A DNA stretch of 64,000 bases from positions 172,894 through 236,893 of the forward strand of contig JAHIVH010000081.1 in the NCBI GenBank assembly GCA_018816735.1, read 5' to 3'. Shown in pieces: positions 35,100 to 44,810 of the stretch. The notes below the pieces were generated by a model that did not search any database, was not told where the DNA came from, and worked only from the letters and a program-made list of their open reading frames with translations. The position numbers and the translations under genes were made by a program. The stretch's first letter is position 1; the number at the start of each line of letters is the position of its first letter. The DNA is from Pseudomonadota bacterium. GTDB taxonomy: Bacteria > Desulfobacterota > Desulfobacteria > Desulfobacterales > JAHIVH01.

Positions 35100-36314
35100 A
35101 TGGATGCATTTATCGCCAGACAACCCATTTTCAATGAAAAAAAGCAACTCTTCGCCTATGAACTTCTTTTCCGGGACGGTTTATCCAATTTTATGCCTGA
35201 TATTGAGGGTGATGTCGCCACCTCAAAATTGCTTTCAAGCACATATTTTACAATCGGGATCGACAAGATTACCAATGGCAAACGGGCATTTATCAATTTT
35301 ACGGAAAACTTGCTTGTTGATGAATTTCCCCTTCTTTTTCCAAAGGAAACAACCGTCATAGAAATTCTGGAAGATGTGAACCCAAACGAAAATGTAATCC
35401 GTGTGAGCCAAAAATTTTCTGCCAATGGATACTTGCTGGCGCTGGATGATTTTGTTTTTCATCCGGACCTGAAACCGCTGATAGCATTGGCGGATATAAT
35501 TAAGATTGATTTTCGGCAAACTCCGCCGGATGAGATTGAACGATACATTTCTGAGGGCCATTTGCAAGGAGCCAAACTTCTGGCAGAGAAAGTTGAAACT
35601 TACGAAGAGTTCAACCTTGCTCTCGAATTGGGATTTGAATATTATCAGGGATATTTTTTTAGCAAACCTGAAATTATCAAAGGCTCAGATATATCGAGTT
35701 CCCAGTTCAGACTTCTTGAAATTGTTGCGAGCGTCAATAAGCCGGATTTTGAATTTGATACGGTAGAAAAACTGGTTCAATCTGATTTATCCATTTCCTA
35801 CAAGCTGTTGCGCTGCATCAATTCTGTATTCTTTAAGAGAAAAGGTGAAATCACGTCAATCCGGCAGGCATTGGTTTATCTGGGTCAAAACGAAATCAGG
35901 CGATTTGTTTCACTTATTGCCCTATCCTCGGTCACAACGGTAAAACCAACTGAGCTGATTCGGTCCTGCTGCATCCGGGCCAGATTCTGCGAACTGTTGT
36001 CCAGTGTCAGTGAATGTGCCGAACCAGCCGATGAATTGTTCACAATTGGTCTTTTTTCCAATATTGATGCTGTATTGGATCAGCCTATGGCGGATATCAT
36101 GGCCAAACTCCCCTTATCTCCGAAGATAGTGAGCACACTGACAAAAGGCAGAAACGAACTCAGCAAATATCTTTCCTTATCAAAATGTTACGAAATAGGG
36201 GATTGGCAATCTGTCAGAAACCTGGCCGCAGAATTATGTATTGCAGAAGAAAATATACCCCCGATTTATTTAAAGGCATGTGAATGGGCCAATGCTATTG
36301 CGGCCAGCCACTAA
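35100..36314 (+). CDS. EAL-HDOD (YuxH-type) signalling protein
   Basis: The 404-residue protein begins MDAFIARQPIFNEKKQLFAYELLFRDG. The EAL motif is replaced by ELL, so cyclic-di-GMP hydrolysis is unlikely and a binding or scaffold role is more probable. From about residue 195 an HDOD domain follows (FDTVEKLVQSDLSISYKLLRCINS), common in proteins coordinating stress, chemotaxis and motility. The start at 35100 is fixed by GGGAG at 35089-35093; an upstream ATG at 35031 in the same frame lacks one. It stands alone. Confidence 0.8.
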   Translation: MDAFIARQPIFNEKKQLFAYELLFRDGLSNFMPDIEGDVATSKLLSSTYFTIGIDKITNGKRAFINFTENLLVDEFPLLFPKETTVIEILEDVNPNENVIRVSQKFSANGYLLALDDFVFHPDLKPLIALADIIKIDFRQTPPDEIERYISEGHLQGAKLLAEKVETYEEFNLALELGFEYYQGYFFSKPEIIKGSDISSSQFRLLEIVASVNKPDFEFDTVEKLVQSDLSISYKLLRCINSVFFKRKGEITSIRQALVYLGQNEIRRFVSLIALSSVTTVKPTELIRSCCIRARFCELLSSVSECAEPADELFTIGLFSNIDAVLDQPMADIMAKLPLSPKIVSTLTKGRNELSKYLSLSKCYEIGDWQSVRNLAAELCIAEENIPPIYLKACEWANAIAASH

Positions 36315-36414
36315 AAAGGGCCAACCATTCGGAAAAAGGCTGTGAAGGACACCGGAGGTTTTTTTGGGGGTGTTGTTGAATCAGTTTTAGAAAGAATATA
36401 ATCGTTTGGTGAAA

Positions 36415-37293
36415 ATGTTACAATTCGAAACCATATCGTTGGACAAGCAAAATGCGTATTTAAGTTATTTTTCCAGGTGTCTGCAAAAAACATCAGATTA
36501 CAGCTTTATCAATTTATGGGGCTGGGCAGAAGAATATGATCTTTCCTGGGCCTGGGCAGATAATCTTGTCTGGATCAAACAGGCAAAACCGGAAGAGATG
36601 TATTGGGCACCTGTGGGAGATTGGCAATCTATTGACTGGAAAGATGTTTTTGCCAAAAGGATTGGCCCCCGCGTTAAATACAAGCGCGTTCCGGAAGTAT
36701 TGGCCCGACTGTGGCAGGACTCCCTTGGTGATTCTGTCGAACACTGTGACGATCGTGACAGCTGGGACTATTTGTATTTGATAACTGATCTCGTGGAACT
36801 CAAAGGAAATCGCTATCATAAAAAGAAAAATCTGCTGAATCAGTTTAAAAACAAATATGACTTTGAATATGTGCCGTTTCAATCCCACATGGTTCAAGAT
36901 GCCTTGGATATGCAGGAAAACTGGTGCACCTGGCGGGATTGTGAATCATCGGAAACCCTGTCATCGGAAAACAAGGTGATTTCACGAATTCTTCACAGGT
37001 GGGAGAAGCTAACCGGTATAACAGGGGGGGCACTTCTCATTGATAACAAAATGATTGCCTATACACTGGCAGAAGAACTGTCTGAAGAGACGATCCTTAT
37101 CCATTTTGAAAAAGCAGATCCTGATTACAAAGGGTCATATCAGGCCATCAACCAGATGTTTCTTTCCAATCTGAAATCCGGTCATACATGTGTCAATCGT
37201 GAACAGGACCTTGGTGATGAAGGGTTAAGAAAGGCCAAACTGTCGTATCATCCTGAAGATTTCCTCAAAAAATTTAAAGGGATAACCTTATAA
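36415..37293 (+). CDS. DUF2156 / GNAT-like aminoacyltransferase-like protein
   Basis: The 292-residue protein matches the DUF2156 pattern, a double GNAT fold also found in the C-terminal part of phosphatidylglycerol lysyltransferase. Recognisable parts are SFINLWGWAEEYDL near the N-terminus, KKKNLLNQFKNKYDFEY near 145 and the C-terminal YQAINQMF and VNREQDLGDEGLRKAK segments. The substrate is unknown. The start is uncertain between TTG 36406 and ATG 36415. A terminator follows. Confidence 0.75.
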   Translation: MLQFETISLDKQNAYLSYFSRCLQKTSDYSFINLWGWAEEYDLSWAWADNLVWIKQAKPEEMYWAPVGDWQSIDWKDVFAKRIGPRVKYKRVPEVLARLWQDSLGDSVEHCDDRDSWDYLYLITDLVELKGNRYHKKKNLLNQFKNKYDFEYVPFQSHMVQDALDMQENWCTWRDCESSETLSSENKVISRILHRWEKLTGITGGALLIDNKMIAYTLAEELSEETILIHFEKADPDYKGSYQAINQMFLSNLKSGHTCVNREQDLGDEGLRKAKLSYHPEDFLKKFKGITL

Positions 37294-37317
37294 AAAAAGA
37301 GTGCAATCCATCAAGGA

Positions 37318-37352
37318 AACCGCATGATGCCTGTTCCTCATGCGGGTTTGTT
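37318..37352 (+). terminator. Terminator after the DUF2156 gene
   Basis: CCGCATGA at 37320-37327 pairs with TCATGCGG at 37338-37345, followed by GTTTGTT. The eight-base stem has no mismatches. It lies about 25 bases past the 37293 stop and slightly overlaps the end of the convergent pseudogene. Confidence 0.7.
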
Positions 37353-37850
37353 AATCGCCTCAACTTCAAGCCTGACCATGCCAACATGAACGTTTCCGTC
37401 TTTATCCAATGGATACGTTTTGAGCTCCGGATCATGAAAACCATACGGAAATTCAAAACCGGAAAAATAATCCTGCCATTTTTTTTCTGATAAAATTCTA
37501 TCCAAAACTGAAAAAACAGATGCTGCATTTCCCTTCCCGCCCATCTGTAAAAACATGCGACCGTCGGTCTTCAGACATTTCTTGATGCCGGAAAGTACAG
37601 GCCGGTGATCCCTGACCCAGTGCAAGGCTGCATTCGAAAAAACGATATCAAACTGATTGTTGAAAGGCAGCATTCTGGCATCGGCCAGCATGAAAGAGAG
37701 GTTCGGGTACGTCTCATTTGGGAAGGAATTGGATGCCAGTTCAATCATGCAGTAGAGCTGTCACAACCGGTGACAGAGCCATCTGGAAGAAGGGTTGCGA
37801 TTTCAGCCGTGACCTTACCATCTCCGCAACCCACATCCAGAACTGATCAA
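37338..37850 (-). pseudogene. SAM-dependent methyltransferase, truncated and frameshifted
   Basis: The 136-codon frame from 37748 encodes the back half of a trans-aconitate/malonyl-ACP-type methyltransferase (MLADARMLPF, DIVFSNAALHWV). The missing motif I is readable just upstream in another frame: bases about 37842-37750 encode LDVGCGDGKV and GSVTGCDSST. A single-base deletion near 37750 would join the frames. Upstream of motif I the frame hits a stop and the normal ~35 N-terminal residues are absent, replaced by the divergent hydrolase gene. It is broken in at least two ways. Confidence 0.7.
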
Positions 37851-37852
37851 CC

Positions 37853-38653
37853 GTGATCTCGGGTTGCTCTTCAAACAACCCGGATGTCACGCTCGAAGAA
37901 GACCCCGGCCTGCCCAATCACAGCATCTACCGGCCAACGGATCTGGATAGCGTGGAAGACAAACTGCCGATCGTTTTGTGGGGTGAAGGGGGATGTATAT
38001 TGCCTGGTGCTGCATTCACCGACTTCCTCAGTGAAATCGCGTCAAAAAATTATCTGGTCATCGCCAATAATGGCATCAGTCAGTGGCGTTTTACAACCTC
38101 GGGCATGCTATTGGATGCAATTGATTGGGCCATTTCCGAAAACAGCCGGCCGGATAGTAAATATTTTGAAAAGATCGATACCACCAAGGTGGCTGTAATG
38201 GGCCAGTCCTGTGGCGGCCTGGAAGCGCTGCATGCTGGTGGCGATCTTCGTGTAAGCACTGTTGTGGCCTGGAATAGCGGTATTTTTGACACCGGAAATA
38301 TGGGTGGCGCGACTAAAAATGATCTTTTAAATCTTCATACACCAGTCATGTGGGTCAACAGTGGACCCAAAGACATTGCATATCCCCAGGCAGAGAAAGA
38401 TTTCGCTGAAGTGCCTGATGTCATACCGTCTGTTTGGGCCAATTACGATTATTCTGAAAAGGGGAGCGGGCTTTTCGGGGCGCATATGGCTGGATTTTTC
38501 ACGCCAAAAAGTGACGCATTCGCCCATGCTGCGGTTTTGTGGCTGGATTTTATGCTCAAGGATAAAGAGGAAAACATACAGCAGTTTGTGGGAGAGGACT
38601 GTGGATTAAGCGTATCTGACCCCAAGTGGTCGGTTCAGTCGAAAAACTGGTAG
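37853..38653 (+). CDS. Alpha/beta-hydrolase-like protein, probably 5'-truncated
   Basis: The 266-codon frame resembles secreted alpha/beta hydrolases of the dienelactone/PAF-hydrolase kind. The nucleophile elbow is VMGQSCGGLEAL near residue 115, and a possible acid/His pair lies later (SGPKD near 170, GAHMAGFF near 208). It opens at a GTG with no ribosome site, and its first residues, ISGCSSN, look like the end of a lipoprotein signal peptide whose hydrophobic part is gone. The break coincides with the truncated methyltransferase on the other strand, so a deletion probably fused two damaged genes. It may not be expressed. Confidence 0.6.
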   Translation: MISGCSSNNPDVTLEEDPGLPNHSIYRPTDLDSVEDKLPIVLWGEGGCILPGAAFTDFLSEIASKNYLVIANNGISQWRFTTSGMLLDAIDWAISENSRPDSKYFEKIDTTKVAVMGQSCGGLEALHAGGDLRVSTVVAWNSGIFDTGNMGGATKNDLLNLHTPVMWVNSGPKDIAYPQAEKDFAEVPDVIPSVWANYDYSEKGSGLFGAHMAGFFTPKSDAFAHAAVLWLDFMLKDKEENIQQFVGEDCGLSVSDPKWSVQSKNW

Positions 38654-38839
38654 GCAGTAGTTGCCGCATAGGTGATGTTATCGGTTACGATCTCAGCAAT
38701 TTAATCATATTGACGCACATCATATGTTTTGTTATAAGGGACAGAAATAAGAGCAAGTCTTTACCCTTCCAGCGTTGCGTTTTTCAGTGACCATTCTTGA
38801 AGCAGGATCATCCACAACCTTTTAATAAGGAGAAACGTC

Positions 38840-39628
38840 ATGAAACGATTGATTCACCTGTTCGTACTGGCTTCATTTTTTTGGGTTGCCGGCCATAGCC
38901 AGGCCTCAGAAAAGCTAAAAATGGGATACTTCATGTTGCCGCCACATACCTTCAATGACGGTGAAAGCGGCCCTGCAATGGGAGCGGGCGTTATCTACTT
39001 TAATGAAGTGGCAAAAAAGATGGGATATGACGTCGAATGGGTCGGCCCTCTGCCACTTCCACGCCTGACTGAATATTTGAAAACAGGCGAAAAAATTGAC
39101 GGTACAGTAGGATTTCCCAAATTTCCCGTATTTGAAGAATTTCTTTATTATCCGGAAACCCATGTTTATCTGGGGCAGCCCAGCCTGGGCGTCAGTGTGG
39201 ATAACCCCCTGGCAAAAATCAACACCATCGATGACATTAAAGGATTTCGTATCGGGCTTGTCAAGTCATCCTCCGGACGCTATACACCTCTCATTGATGA
39301 CAACCATGACAAGATTACGTTAGAAGAGTTGGGCGGCGAAAAGTGGATGGAACAAAATATAAAAAAGCTGAATATTGGCCGGCTGGATGCCATGTTTGAC
39401 AGGCAACAATACACGATGCTTTATATTGCTGGCCTTTTGGGCGTTAACCAGACAATCAAAATCCTTCCCATGCCTGCACCGCCGACGCCCATGTATATTG
39501 CATTTTCAAAAAAGACTCCCAAAGACGGGAAAAAACTCGTTGATTTATGCAGCGCAAGCATGCCCAAAGTGAGTGTAGACTATATGGGTTTGTTACAGAA
39601 AGAAATTGACGCCGTAACAAAAAAGTAA
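38840..39628 (+). CDS. Periplasmic solute-binding protein (SBP_bac_3-like)
   Basis: The 262-residue protein has a cleavable signal peptide (cleavage about residue 23, after SQA) and a mature domain of the size of amino-acid-type binding proteins, with KLKMGYFMLPPHTF at the start and a central NTIDDIKGFRIGLVKSSSGRY hinge-like segment. There are no permease or ATPase genes next to it, so it may serve a distant transporter or a receptor. The start follows AAGGAG. A strong terminator follows. The ligand cannot be predicted. Confidence 0.75.
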   Translation: MKRLIHLFVLASFFWVAGHSQASEKLKMGYFMLPPHTFNDGESGPAMGAGVIYFNEVAKKMGYDVEWVGPLPLPRLTEYLKTGEKIDGTVGFPKFPVFEEFLYYPETHVYLGQPSLGVSVDNPLAKINTIDDIKGFRIGLVKSSSGRYTPLIDDNHDKITLEELGGEKWMEQNIKKLNIGRLDAMFDRQQYTMLYIAGLLGVNQTIKILPMPAPPTPMYIAFSKKTPKDGKKLVDLCSASMPKVSVDYMGLLQKEIDAVTKK

Positions 39629-39654
39629 GGCACGCACTCTGCCACAAGAAAAAC

Positions 39655-39690
39655 GGGGCCACGCTATCTTCCATGTGGCCCCATCTTTTA
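39655..39690 (+). terminator. Terminator after the binding-protein gene
   Basis: GGGGCCAC at 39655-39662 pairs with GTGGCCCC at 39675-39682, followed by ATCTTTTAT. The stem is GC-rich and perfect, 26 bases after the stop. Confidence 0.85.
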
Positions 39691-39767
39691 TATAATCCGT
39701 ATCTTTGACATACAATGGATACCCCTTGAAAATTTATTTTATAAGCCTTGTTCCCGGCATTTGAATG

Positions 39768-40388
39768 TCAGTGATCTTTCAGGAGTGACTCCTTTTCAAA
39801 GAGCTGTTCATCCAGGCTGAAGGTGTGATTGCCGGTTTTGCATCTGACGATTTTCTGGAAGAAGAGATTGTTCGGGATATGCGTTTTCCATACATCACTG
39901 GTTTTGTCTGTTGTTTCTATCAGGGTGGTGAATAGCATATTGATATTTTTTACACGGCCTTTGACACCTGATGTCATGGCCGGATCCACGATTTCAATTT
40001 TGTCTCCAATTTGAAACGGCCTGAAAATAATCAGCATGAGCGTACACAAAAGGTTGCTCAATACGCTCCAGACCGCTACAAATCCGATGGCAACCATGGT
40101 TGCTGCTGCTGTGAGAAAGGTCCAGAGACTATTGATTTTTATGCCGATCTGTTGAAGGATAATCAGCAGAACAGATATGTATACAAGCCATTTCAGAATG
40201 GATCGGAGAATAAGAATCAGAGGAGGGGAAATTTTTTCTCTTGACCTCAGCATATTCGTGATCCGGTTGATGAACCGCAATAAAAGAATCATAATCAGCA
40301 TTACAATGAGAATCGTTCCGATGGTTTGACCGGCTTTTAAAATATACTCGGGCTGAACATTCAAAAAATTAAAAAATTCGGTCTGCAT
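39768..40388 (-). CDS. Small MscS-family mechanosensitive channel
   Basis: The 206-residue protein has three membrane helices (about 18-40, 60-82, 88-115) followed by the beta-domain motif FRPFQIGDKIEI near 130, characteristic of MscS. It is shorter than E. coli MscS (286), lacking most of the cytoplasmic alpha/beta cage. Small MscS homologues are common and may gate differently. It lies 22 bases after the pirin gene on the same strand. Confidence 0.8.
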   Translation of the reverse strand: MQTEFFNFLNVQPEYILKAGQTIGTILIVMLIMILLLRFINRITNMLRSREKISPPLILILRSILKWLVYISVLLIILQQIGIKINSLWTFLTAAATMVAIGFVAVWSVLSNLLCTLMLIIFRPFQIGDKIEIVDPAMTSGVKGRVKNINMLFTTLIETTDKTSDVWKTHIPNNLFFQKIVRCKTGNHTFSLDEQLFEKESLLKDH

Positions 40389-40410
40389 GGGCTGGCACTC
40401 CTTTCATGGA

Positions 40411-41268
40411 TTATTTATGCTTGATAAACGTCCCTTTCTGATATTCATCAAAGGCAGTTTCAAGTTCTTCTTCGGTATTCATGACGATTGGGCCATGCCA
40501 CTCCACTTTCTCTTTTAAAGGCTTGCCTCCGATCAAAAGGAACCGGACAGGAAGCGTATGGGTGTTTACGGTGATATGATCGCCATCTTCAAACAATATA
40601 AGGGTGCCATTATCTGCAAGGAATTTTTTTTCCAGGTCAAAAAAACCTTTTCCATGGATGATGTACGCGAAAAATGTGTAGCCGGGTTGTGTTTGATATT
40701 CATAAATCGTGTTTTCAGGTACAGTTATATCAAGATATATGGGATCGATCACAATCTCTGTGGCAGGCCCCTCGATATCGCCTGTCTTTCCGCAGATAAC
40801 CTTGATTGATGTGCCACTCTCCGTTTGTATTTCAGGAATGTCGCCGGCCTTAATGTCCCGGTAGCGGGGTGCCATCATTTTATTTGCGGCTGGCAGATTG
40901 GCCCAGAGCTGAAATCCTTCCATCTGGCCGTTTTCATCTCCTTTGGGCATTTCCTGGTGAATGATTCCGCTTCCCGCGGTCATCCATTGTACATCTCCTG
41001 AGGAGATGGTGCCTGTGTTCCCTAAGCTGTCCCCATGTTCCACATCACCTTTGAGCACATAGGTAATGGTTTCGATGCCCCGGTGCGGATGCCAGGGAAA
41101 TCCTTTGATAAAGTCCGATGGCCGGGTTGACCGGAAGTCATCAAGGAGAAGGAAGGGGTCAAATACGGGGATGTCATTTGAACCAAATATGCGTCGTAAA
41201 CGGACACCGGCGCCTTCCAGTACTGACTGTCCTTTAATGATTTTTTTGATGGTTCTTGAGTGTGTCAT
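40411..41268 (-). CDS. Pirin family protein
   Basis: The 285-residue bicupin has the pirin metal-binding signature HPHRGIETITYVLKG near residue 56 and VQWMTAGSGIIHQE near 100, which supply the three His and one Glu that bind iron. The C-terminal cupin begins near 190. Bacterial pirins are dioxygenase-like or regulatory and some bind quercetin-type compounds; the role here is unknown. The start has an AGGAGG box. Confidence 0.88.
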   Translation of the reverse strand: MTHSRTIKKIIKGQSVLEGAGVRLRRIFGSNDIPVFDPFLLLDDFRSTRPSDFIKGFPWHPHRGIETITYVLKGDVEHGDSLGNTGTISSGDVQWMTAGSGIIHQEMPKGDENGQMEGFQLWANLPAANKMMAPRYRDIKAGDIPEIQTESGTSIKVICGKTGDIEGPATEIVIDPIYLDITVPENTIYEYQTQPGYTFFAYIIHGKGFFDLEKKFLADNGTLILFEDGDHITVNTHTLPVRFLLIGGKPLKEKVEWHGPIVMNTEEELETAFDEYQKGTFIKHK

Positions 41269-41357
41269 TTCAGGTTTTCCTCCTTTTTGTTATGGGTTGG
41301 GACCTGAATATCGCAGGATGAAAGAATTCAAATCTGTCTGTTGTTAGACCAGATCGA

Positions 41358-42893
41358 TCACGAATTGTCAATAAGCTGCATGGCAGCCCTGATACCGTCT
41401 GCGCCACTTGAAACAATACCGCCTGAGAAACCGCTTCCTTCGCCCAGGAGGTAGAGGTTCTGAAATCCATCGCAACGATAATGGCTGTCTCTTACCACTT
41501 GAACCGGTGAGGAGGTCTTGCTTTCAAGACCCATGATGTTTCCGGTTTCGAATCCTTTTATTTTTCTGGTGAAATTTTTGAGTCCTTCCCGGATGGATAC
41601 ACTGACGTCTGGTGGCAGAAGCTCCCATAATGGCGCAGGCGCAAGTCCCAGAGGGTAGCTTGTTTCAACTGCACGGGATGACAGTTTTTTCTGAATAAAA
41701 TCATTGATTCCGCAAAAGGGTGCCTTGTAGGAGTTTGAATACGTGAAAAAGCGTTCTTCAAGTGACTCCAGAAAGGAGAGGGCGCAGGCAGGAGATGTTT
41801 CCTTTTGAAGCAGTCTTTCAATGCTTACGCCTGCCACGCACGCAGCATTGGCGAATCGGCCATCCCGTTTGAAGAAACTCATGCCGTTTACAATATTCGT
41901 GTGTTTGAATGGGGTTGCCGGCACAATCGCCCCACCCGGACACATGCAGAACGTATATACCGGAAGAAGGGGGCCATTTTTTTCTGCGAGCCGGTATTCG
42001 GCAGCTTTCACGCCAGGTAGATATTTTTTGCCCCATTGCGCCTCATTAATCAACTCCTGGGGATGTTCAACCCGGCATCCGATGGCAAAATGTTTGGTCC
42101 GGAATTTTACGCCGCGTTTTATGAGCATCCGATAGGTGTCATAGGCGGAATGACCTGGTGCAATCATCACCGCATCTGCTTCTATCTCCCCTGTTGTGGT
42201 TATTGCGGCCATGACCGTATCGTTTTTCAGGACCAGGTCTGTCAATTGGGTTTCAAACAGGATTTGGCCACCTGCATTCAGAAAGTCATTTCTGAGATTT
42301 ATTACAATTTTTCTCAAGTTATCGCTTCCCAGATGAGGATGCGCCAGATATCCGATCTCCGGAGGCGCTCCTGCCTTTATGTACCTTTCGATCATGAACG
42401 TTTTTTCTTTTGTGATGTGCTTGGATCTGGAGGTGAGTTTGCCGTCTGAGAATGTGCCTGCCCCCCCTTCACCAAAGGCGTAGTTGTTCATTTCATCGAG
42501 AACGCCGGTTGTTTCAAATTGTTTGATGCCTTTGGCCCGTTTGATGACATCAGACCCCCGCTCTATAACAGTCACCTGAAAGCCGGCCTGGTTCAGCACA
42601 CAAGCTGAAAAAAAACCGGCAGGACCACTTCCGGCCACAATGATTTTTTTGTCTCTTTTCCGGAAAGGAATCTGAAGACCGGGAGACGGCTCTGGCCGTT
42701 CGCCTGAGATATGTCTGGATATGACATCGACTTTCATCTGCCAGAAGATATTACTCTTTTTTCTGGAATCCAGGCTTTTATGGATAATCTGATGCGAAAA
42801 GTCAGACGTGCCGATTTCTTTTTGAATGGCCCTGAGGAGTTCTTCTTCCTCATACCCGGGCGGCAGTTTAAGAATGATTTCCTTGTATCCCAT
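41358..42893 (-). CDS. FAD-dependent dehydrogenase (COG2509-like)
   Basis: The ~511-residue flavoprotein has a short N-terminal domain (about 1-75), an FAD fingerprint KIIVAGSGPAGFFSACVL near 85, the GGAGTFSDGKLTSR motif near 150 that is typical of this uncharacterised dehydrogenase family, and a C-terminal GEGSGFSGGIVSSGADG motif closing the FAD site. The electron donor and acceptor are unknown. I start it at the ATG near 42893 (MGYKEI); an upstream in-frame ATG at 42953 would overlap the preceding gene. It follows the radical SAM gene closely and may be co-transcribed. Confidence 0.82.
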   Translation of the reverse strand: MGYKEIILKLPPGYEEEELLRAIQKEIGTSDFSHQIIHKSLDSRKKSNIFWQMKVDVISRHISGERPEPSPGLQIPFRKRDKKIIVAGSGPAGFFSACVLNQAGFQVTVIERGSDVIKRAKGIKQFETTGVLDEMNNYAFGEGGAGTFSDGKLTSRSKHITKEKTFMIERYIKAGAPPEIGYLAHPHLGSDNLRKIVINLRNDFLNAGGQILFETQLTDLVLKNDTVMAAITTTGEIEADAVMIAPGHSAYDTYRMLIKRGVKFRTKHFAIGCRVEHPQELINEAQWGKKYLPGVKAAEYRLAEKNGPLLPVYTFCMCPGGAIVPATPFKHTNIVNGMSFFKRDGRFANAACVAGVSIERLLQKETSPACALSFLESLEERFFTYSNSYKAPFCGINDFIQKKLSSRAVETSYPLGLAPAPLWELLPPDVSVSIREGLKNFTRKIKGFETGNIMGLESKTSSPVQVVRDSHYRCDGFQNLYLLGEGSGFSGGIVSSGADGIRAAMQLIDNS

Positions 42894-42904
42894 GTTTTTT
42901 AACC

Positions 42905-44803
42905 TTAAAACAGTTCCGTAAAATAGGTTTCCTTGCAGGTCATTTCCATCCATCTTTTCTGAAGATCAGGCATGGCAAAGCTTAATTCAACCAGATCGTC
43001 AACATGGGGCACTATCTCATCCTGCCACTTTACATAGGATTCTTTTGTGGCAGGCGTATCAATCAGGATGCCGTCGAATTCCCAGAATGCGTCAAGCAAG
43101 GTTTTTGTGGGGAAACGCCCTTTTTTCCACCAGAAAACCTGACGTTTCATTTCTCCTGTGAACCACACATCCTCTTCATCAGATAAAACCGTGAAAATGA
43201 CAGCTCGATTTCCTTTCTGGCCATATACAAACCGTAAATCAGTATCCAGGTAATGGGGACGTTTGAGTTTAACCGCATTCAATAACAGGTTGATATCCGG
43301 TCGAAATCCGGGTTTGACAAAGATGATCTCAAACGGCGTAAACGGATTTTCTGATGAAAGGACTAAGAGGGCTTCAGAGATAAATGCCTGGTCAGAAACG
43401 TCATCCAAAATAATGACCTGATAGGGATGCGTGACCTGTCCGGAAAGTTTCCGGATTTCTTTTAACGATCGTCCGGGATAGAGAAACAGGGTTTTCAGGT
43501 AATCTGTGCCAGAAATGGATATCCGGACATCCTTATAGGCTCTTTTTTTAAACTGGCCGGATGCATAAAGCGGAATATGGATATCCGGCGAGGGAAAAAG
43601 AGATGTGTCAAAAACAGATTCTGCATAATCAAAGGCAAGCATCATGTCTTCTTCTGAAAAACTTTTTGTATGATGTGTGGTGTAAGGCGGGGAAGGGTCA
43701 AAACATATTCCCAGTTTTTTGCTGTTTTTTTTGAAATCCGTTCCCGGAAGGATGGAAAGGGGAAATACCTGGACGTCCATGGAAAGCCCGTTTTCGTGGA
43801 TAAAGTCTACAGAGTGTTTGAACCCTTCGCAGGTATCACCGGGGAGCCCGACGATCAGGTCTATCCGGGGAAGAATATTTCTTTGTTTCAGAAGGGCGGT
43901 GCCGTTTAAAAAACCGTCAAGATCGGTTTTTCGTTTCATCACGGATAACGCATCAGGATTGGTGCTCTGAAGGCCGATTTCAAAACCCGTAAACCCCGCA
44001 CGTTGATAAAGATCGGCGGTTTTTTCATCAAGATGATCAGCCCTGATTTCACCGGAAAGTGCGAGCGTGTTATCGGCATTGATACGCGCGGCTTCGATAA
44101 GGAATGCTTCCAGGTCCGGCCGGATATTCAACGAAGGATCAATAAAAGAGAGTTCGCCCACCTGATTTGATTTTGCCCATCTGAGCGCGGCCATCACGTT
44201 CCGGATACTGACCTGAATGATGTTTTTCCGGCCTTTGTTGTAGTAGCAGAATCCGCATTTGTAAGGGCATCCTCTTTGGGTTTCCACATATATCAGTTGA
44301 TTGATGGACGGATCGATGAGGCCGCTTAAATAGGGACTTTTTGATTCCCTGAAAATGGTCTCTGCAGAAGCGCATCCTGTTTTCTCATCCCACAAATTTT
44401 CATCGGTCAGCAGGTTGATAAATACAGCTTCCCCTTCGCCAAATACCCGAAAGTCGATAGCCTCATTTTTCAGGAGCGGATTGTCCGGTGTGATTTCAGG
44501 ACCGCCGAAAATAATTCTGGGCGTGTAAACGGTTTTGATGATTTCTGAAAACCAGACGGATCTTTCGATATTCCAGCTGAAAATCGAAAAACCGATGATA
44601 TCTGGCTTTTGCTCCAGAATATACTCAAGAAGCGCTTTATCACCCAAATAGGATGCCACCGGTTCGGGAACAATATGGATCCGGACCGATTTAATATCAG
44701 AGGCGGCCTGTTTCAATAAAGCCGACGCCAGAGGGACGTTTCCTGTCCGTATACCCAGGTTCCGCTGGGGTACAGGCAGTTGGATAAGCAGTACATGGGT
44801 CAT
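42905..44803 (-). CDS. B12-binding-domain radical SAM protein
   Basis: The 632-residue protein has an N-terminal cobalamin-binding Rossmann domain (about 1-140, with KPDIIGFSIFSW and IIFGGPEIT) and a radical SAM core whose cluster motif CPYKCGFC lies near residue 184. A C-terminal ~200 residues form an extra domain. Family members methylate or rearrange unactivated carbons. The substrate is unknown; no obvious partner gene is adjacent. It ends about a dozen bases before the FAD dehydrogenase start and begins just downstream of the Lrp regulator. Confidence 0.85.
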   Translation of the reverse strand: MTHVLLIQLPVPQRNLGIRTGNVPLASALLKQAASDIKSVRIHIVPEPVASYLGDKALLEYILEQKPDIIGFSIFSWNIERSVWFSEIIKTVYTPRIIFGGPEITPDNPLLKNEAIDFRVFGEGEAVFINLLTDENLWDEKTGCASAETIFRESKSPYLSGLIDPSINQLIYVETQRGCPYKCGFCYYNKGRKNIIQVSIRNVMAALRWAKSNQVGELSFIDPSLNIRPDLEAFLIEAARINADNTLALSGEIRADHLDEKTADLYQRAGFTGFEIGLQSTNPDALSVMKRKTDLDGFLNGTALLKQRNILPRIDLIVGLPGDTCEGFKHSVDFIHENGLSMDVQVFPLSILPGTDFKKNSKKLGICFDPSPPYTTHHTKSFSEEDMMLAFDYAESVFDTSLFPSPDIHIPLYASGQFKKRAYKDVRISISGTDYLKTLFLYPGRSLKEIRKLSGQVTHPYQVIILDDVSDQAFISEALLVLSSENPFTPFEIIFVKPGFRPDINLLLNAVKLKRPHYLDTDLRFVYGQKGNRAVIFTVLSDEEDVWFTGEMKRQVFWWKKGRFPTKTLLDAFWEFDGILIDTPATKESYVKWQDEIVPHVDDLVELSFAMPDLQKRWMEMTCKETYFTELF

Positions 44804-44810
44804 TTTCGTG

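Noticed and set aside
36315..36405. Terminator after the EAL-HDOD gene
   Set aside because: A T run is present but the flanking inverted repeat is only about five bases and encloses the T run, which does not match an intrinsic terminator.
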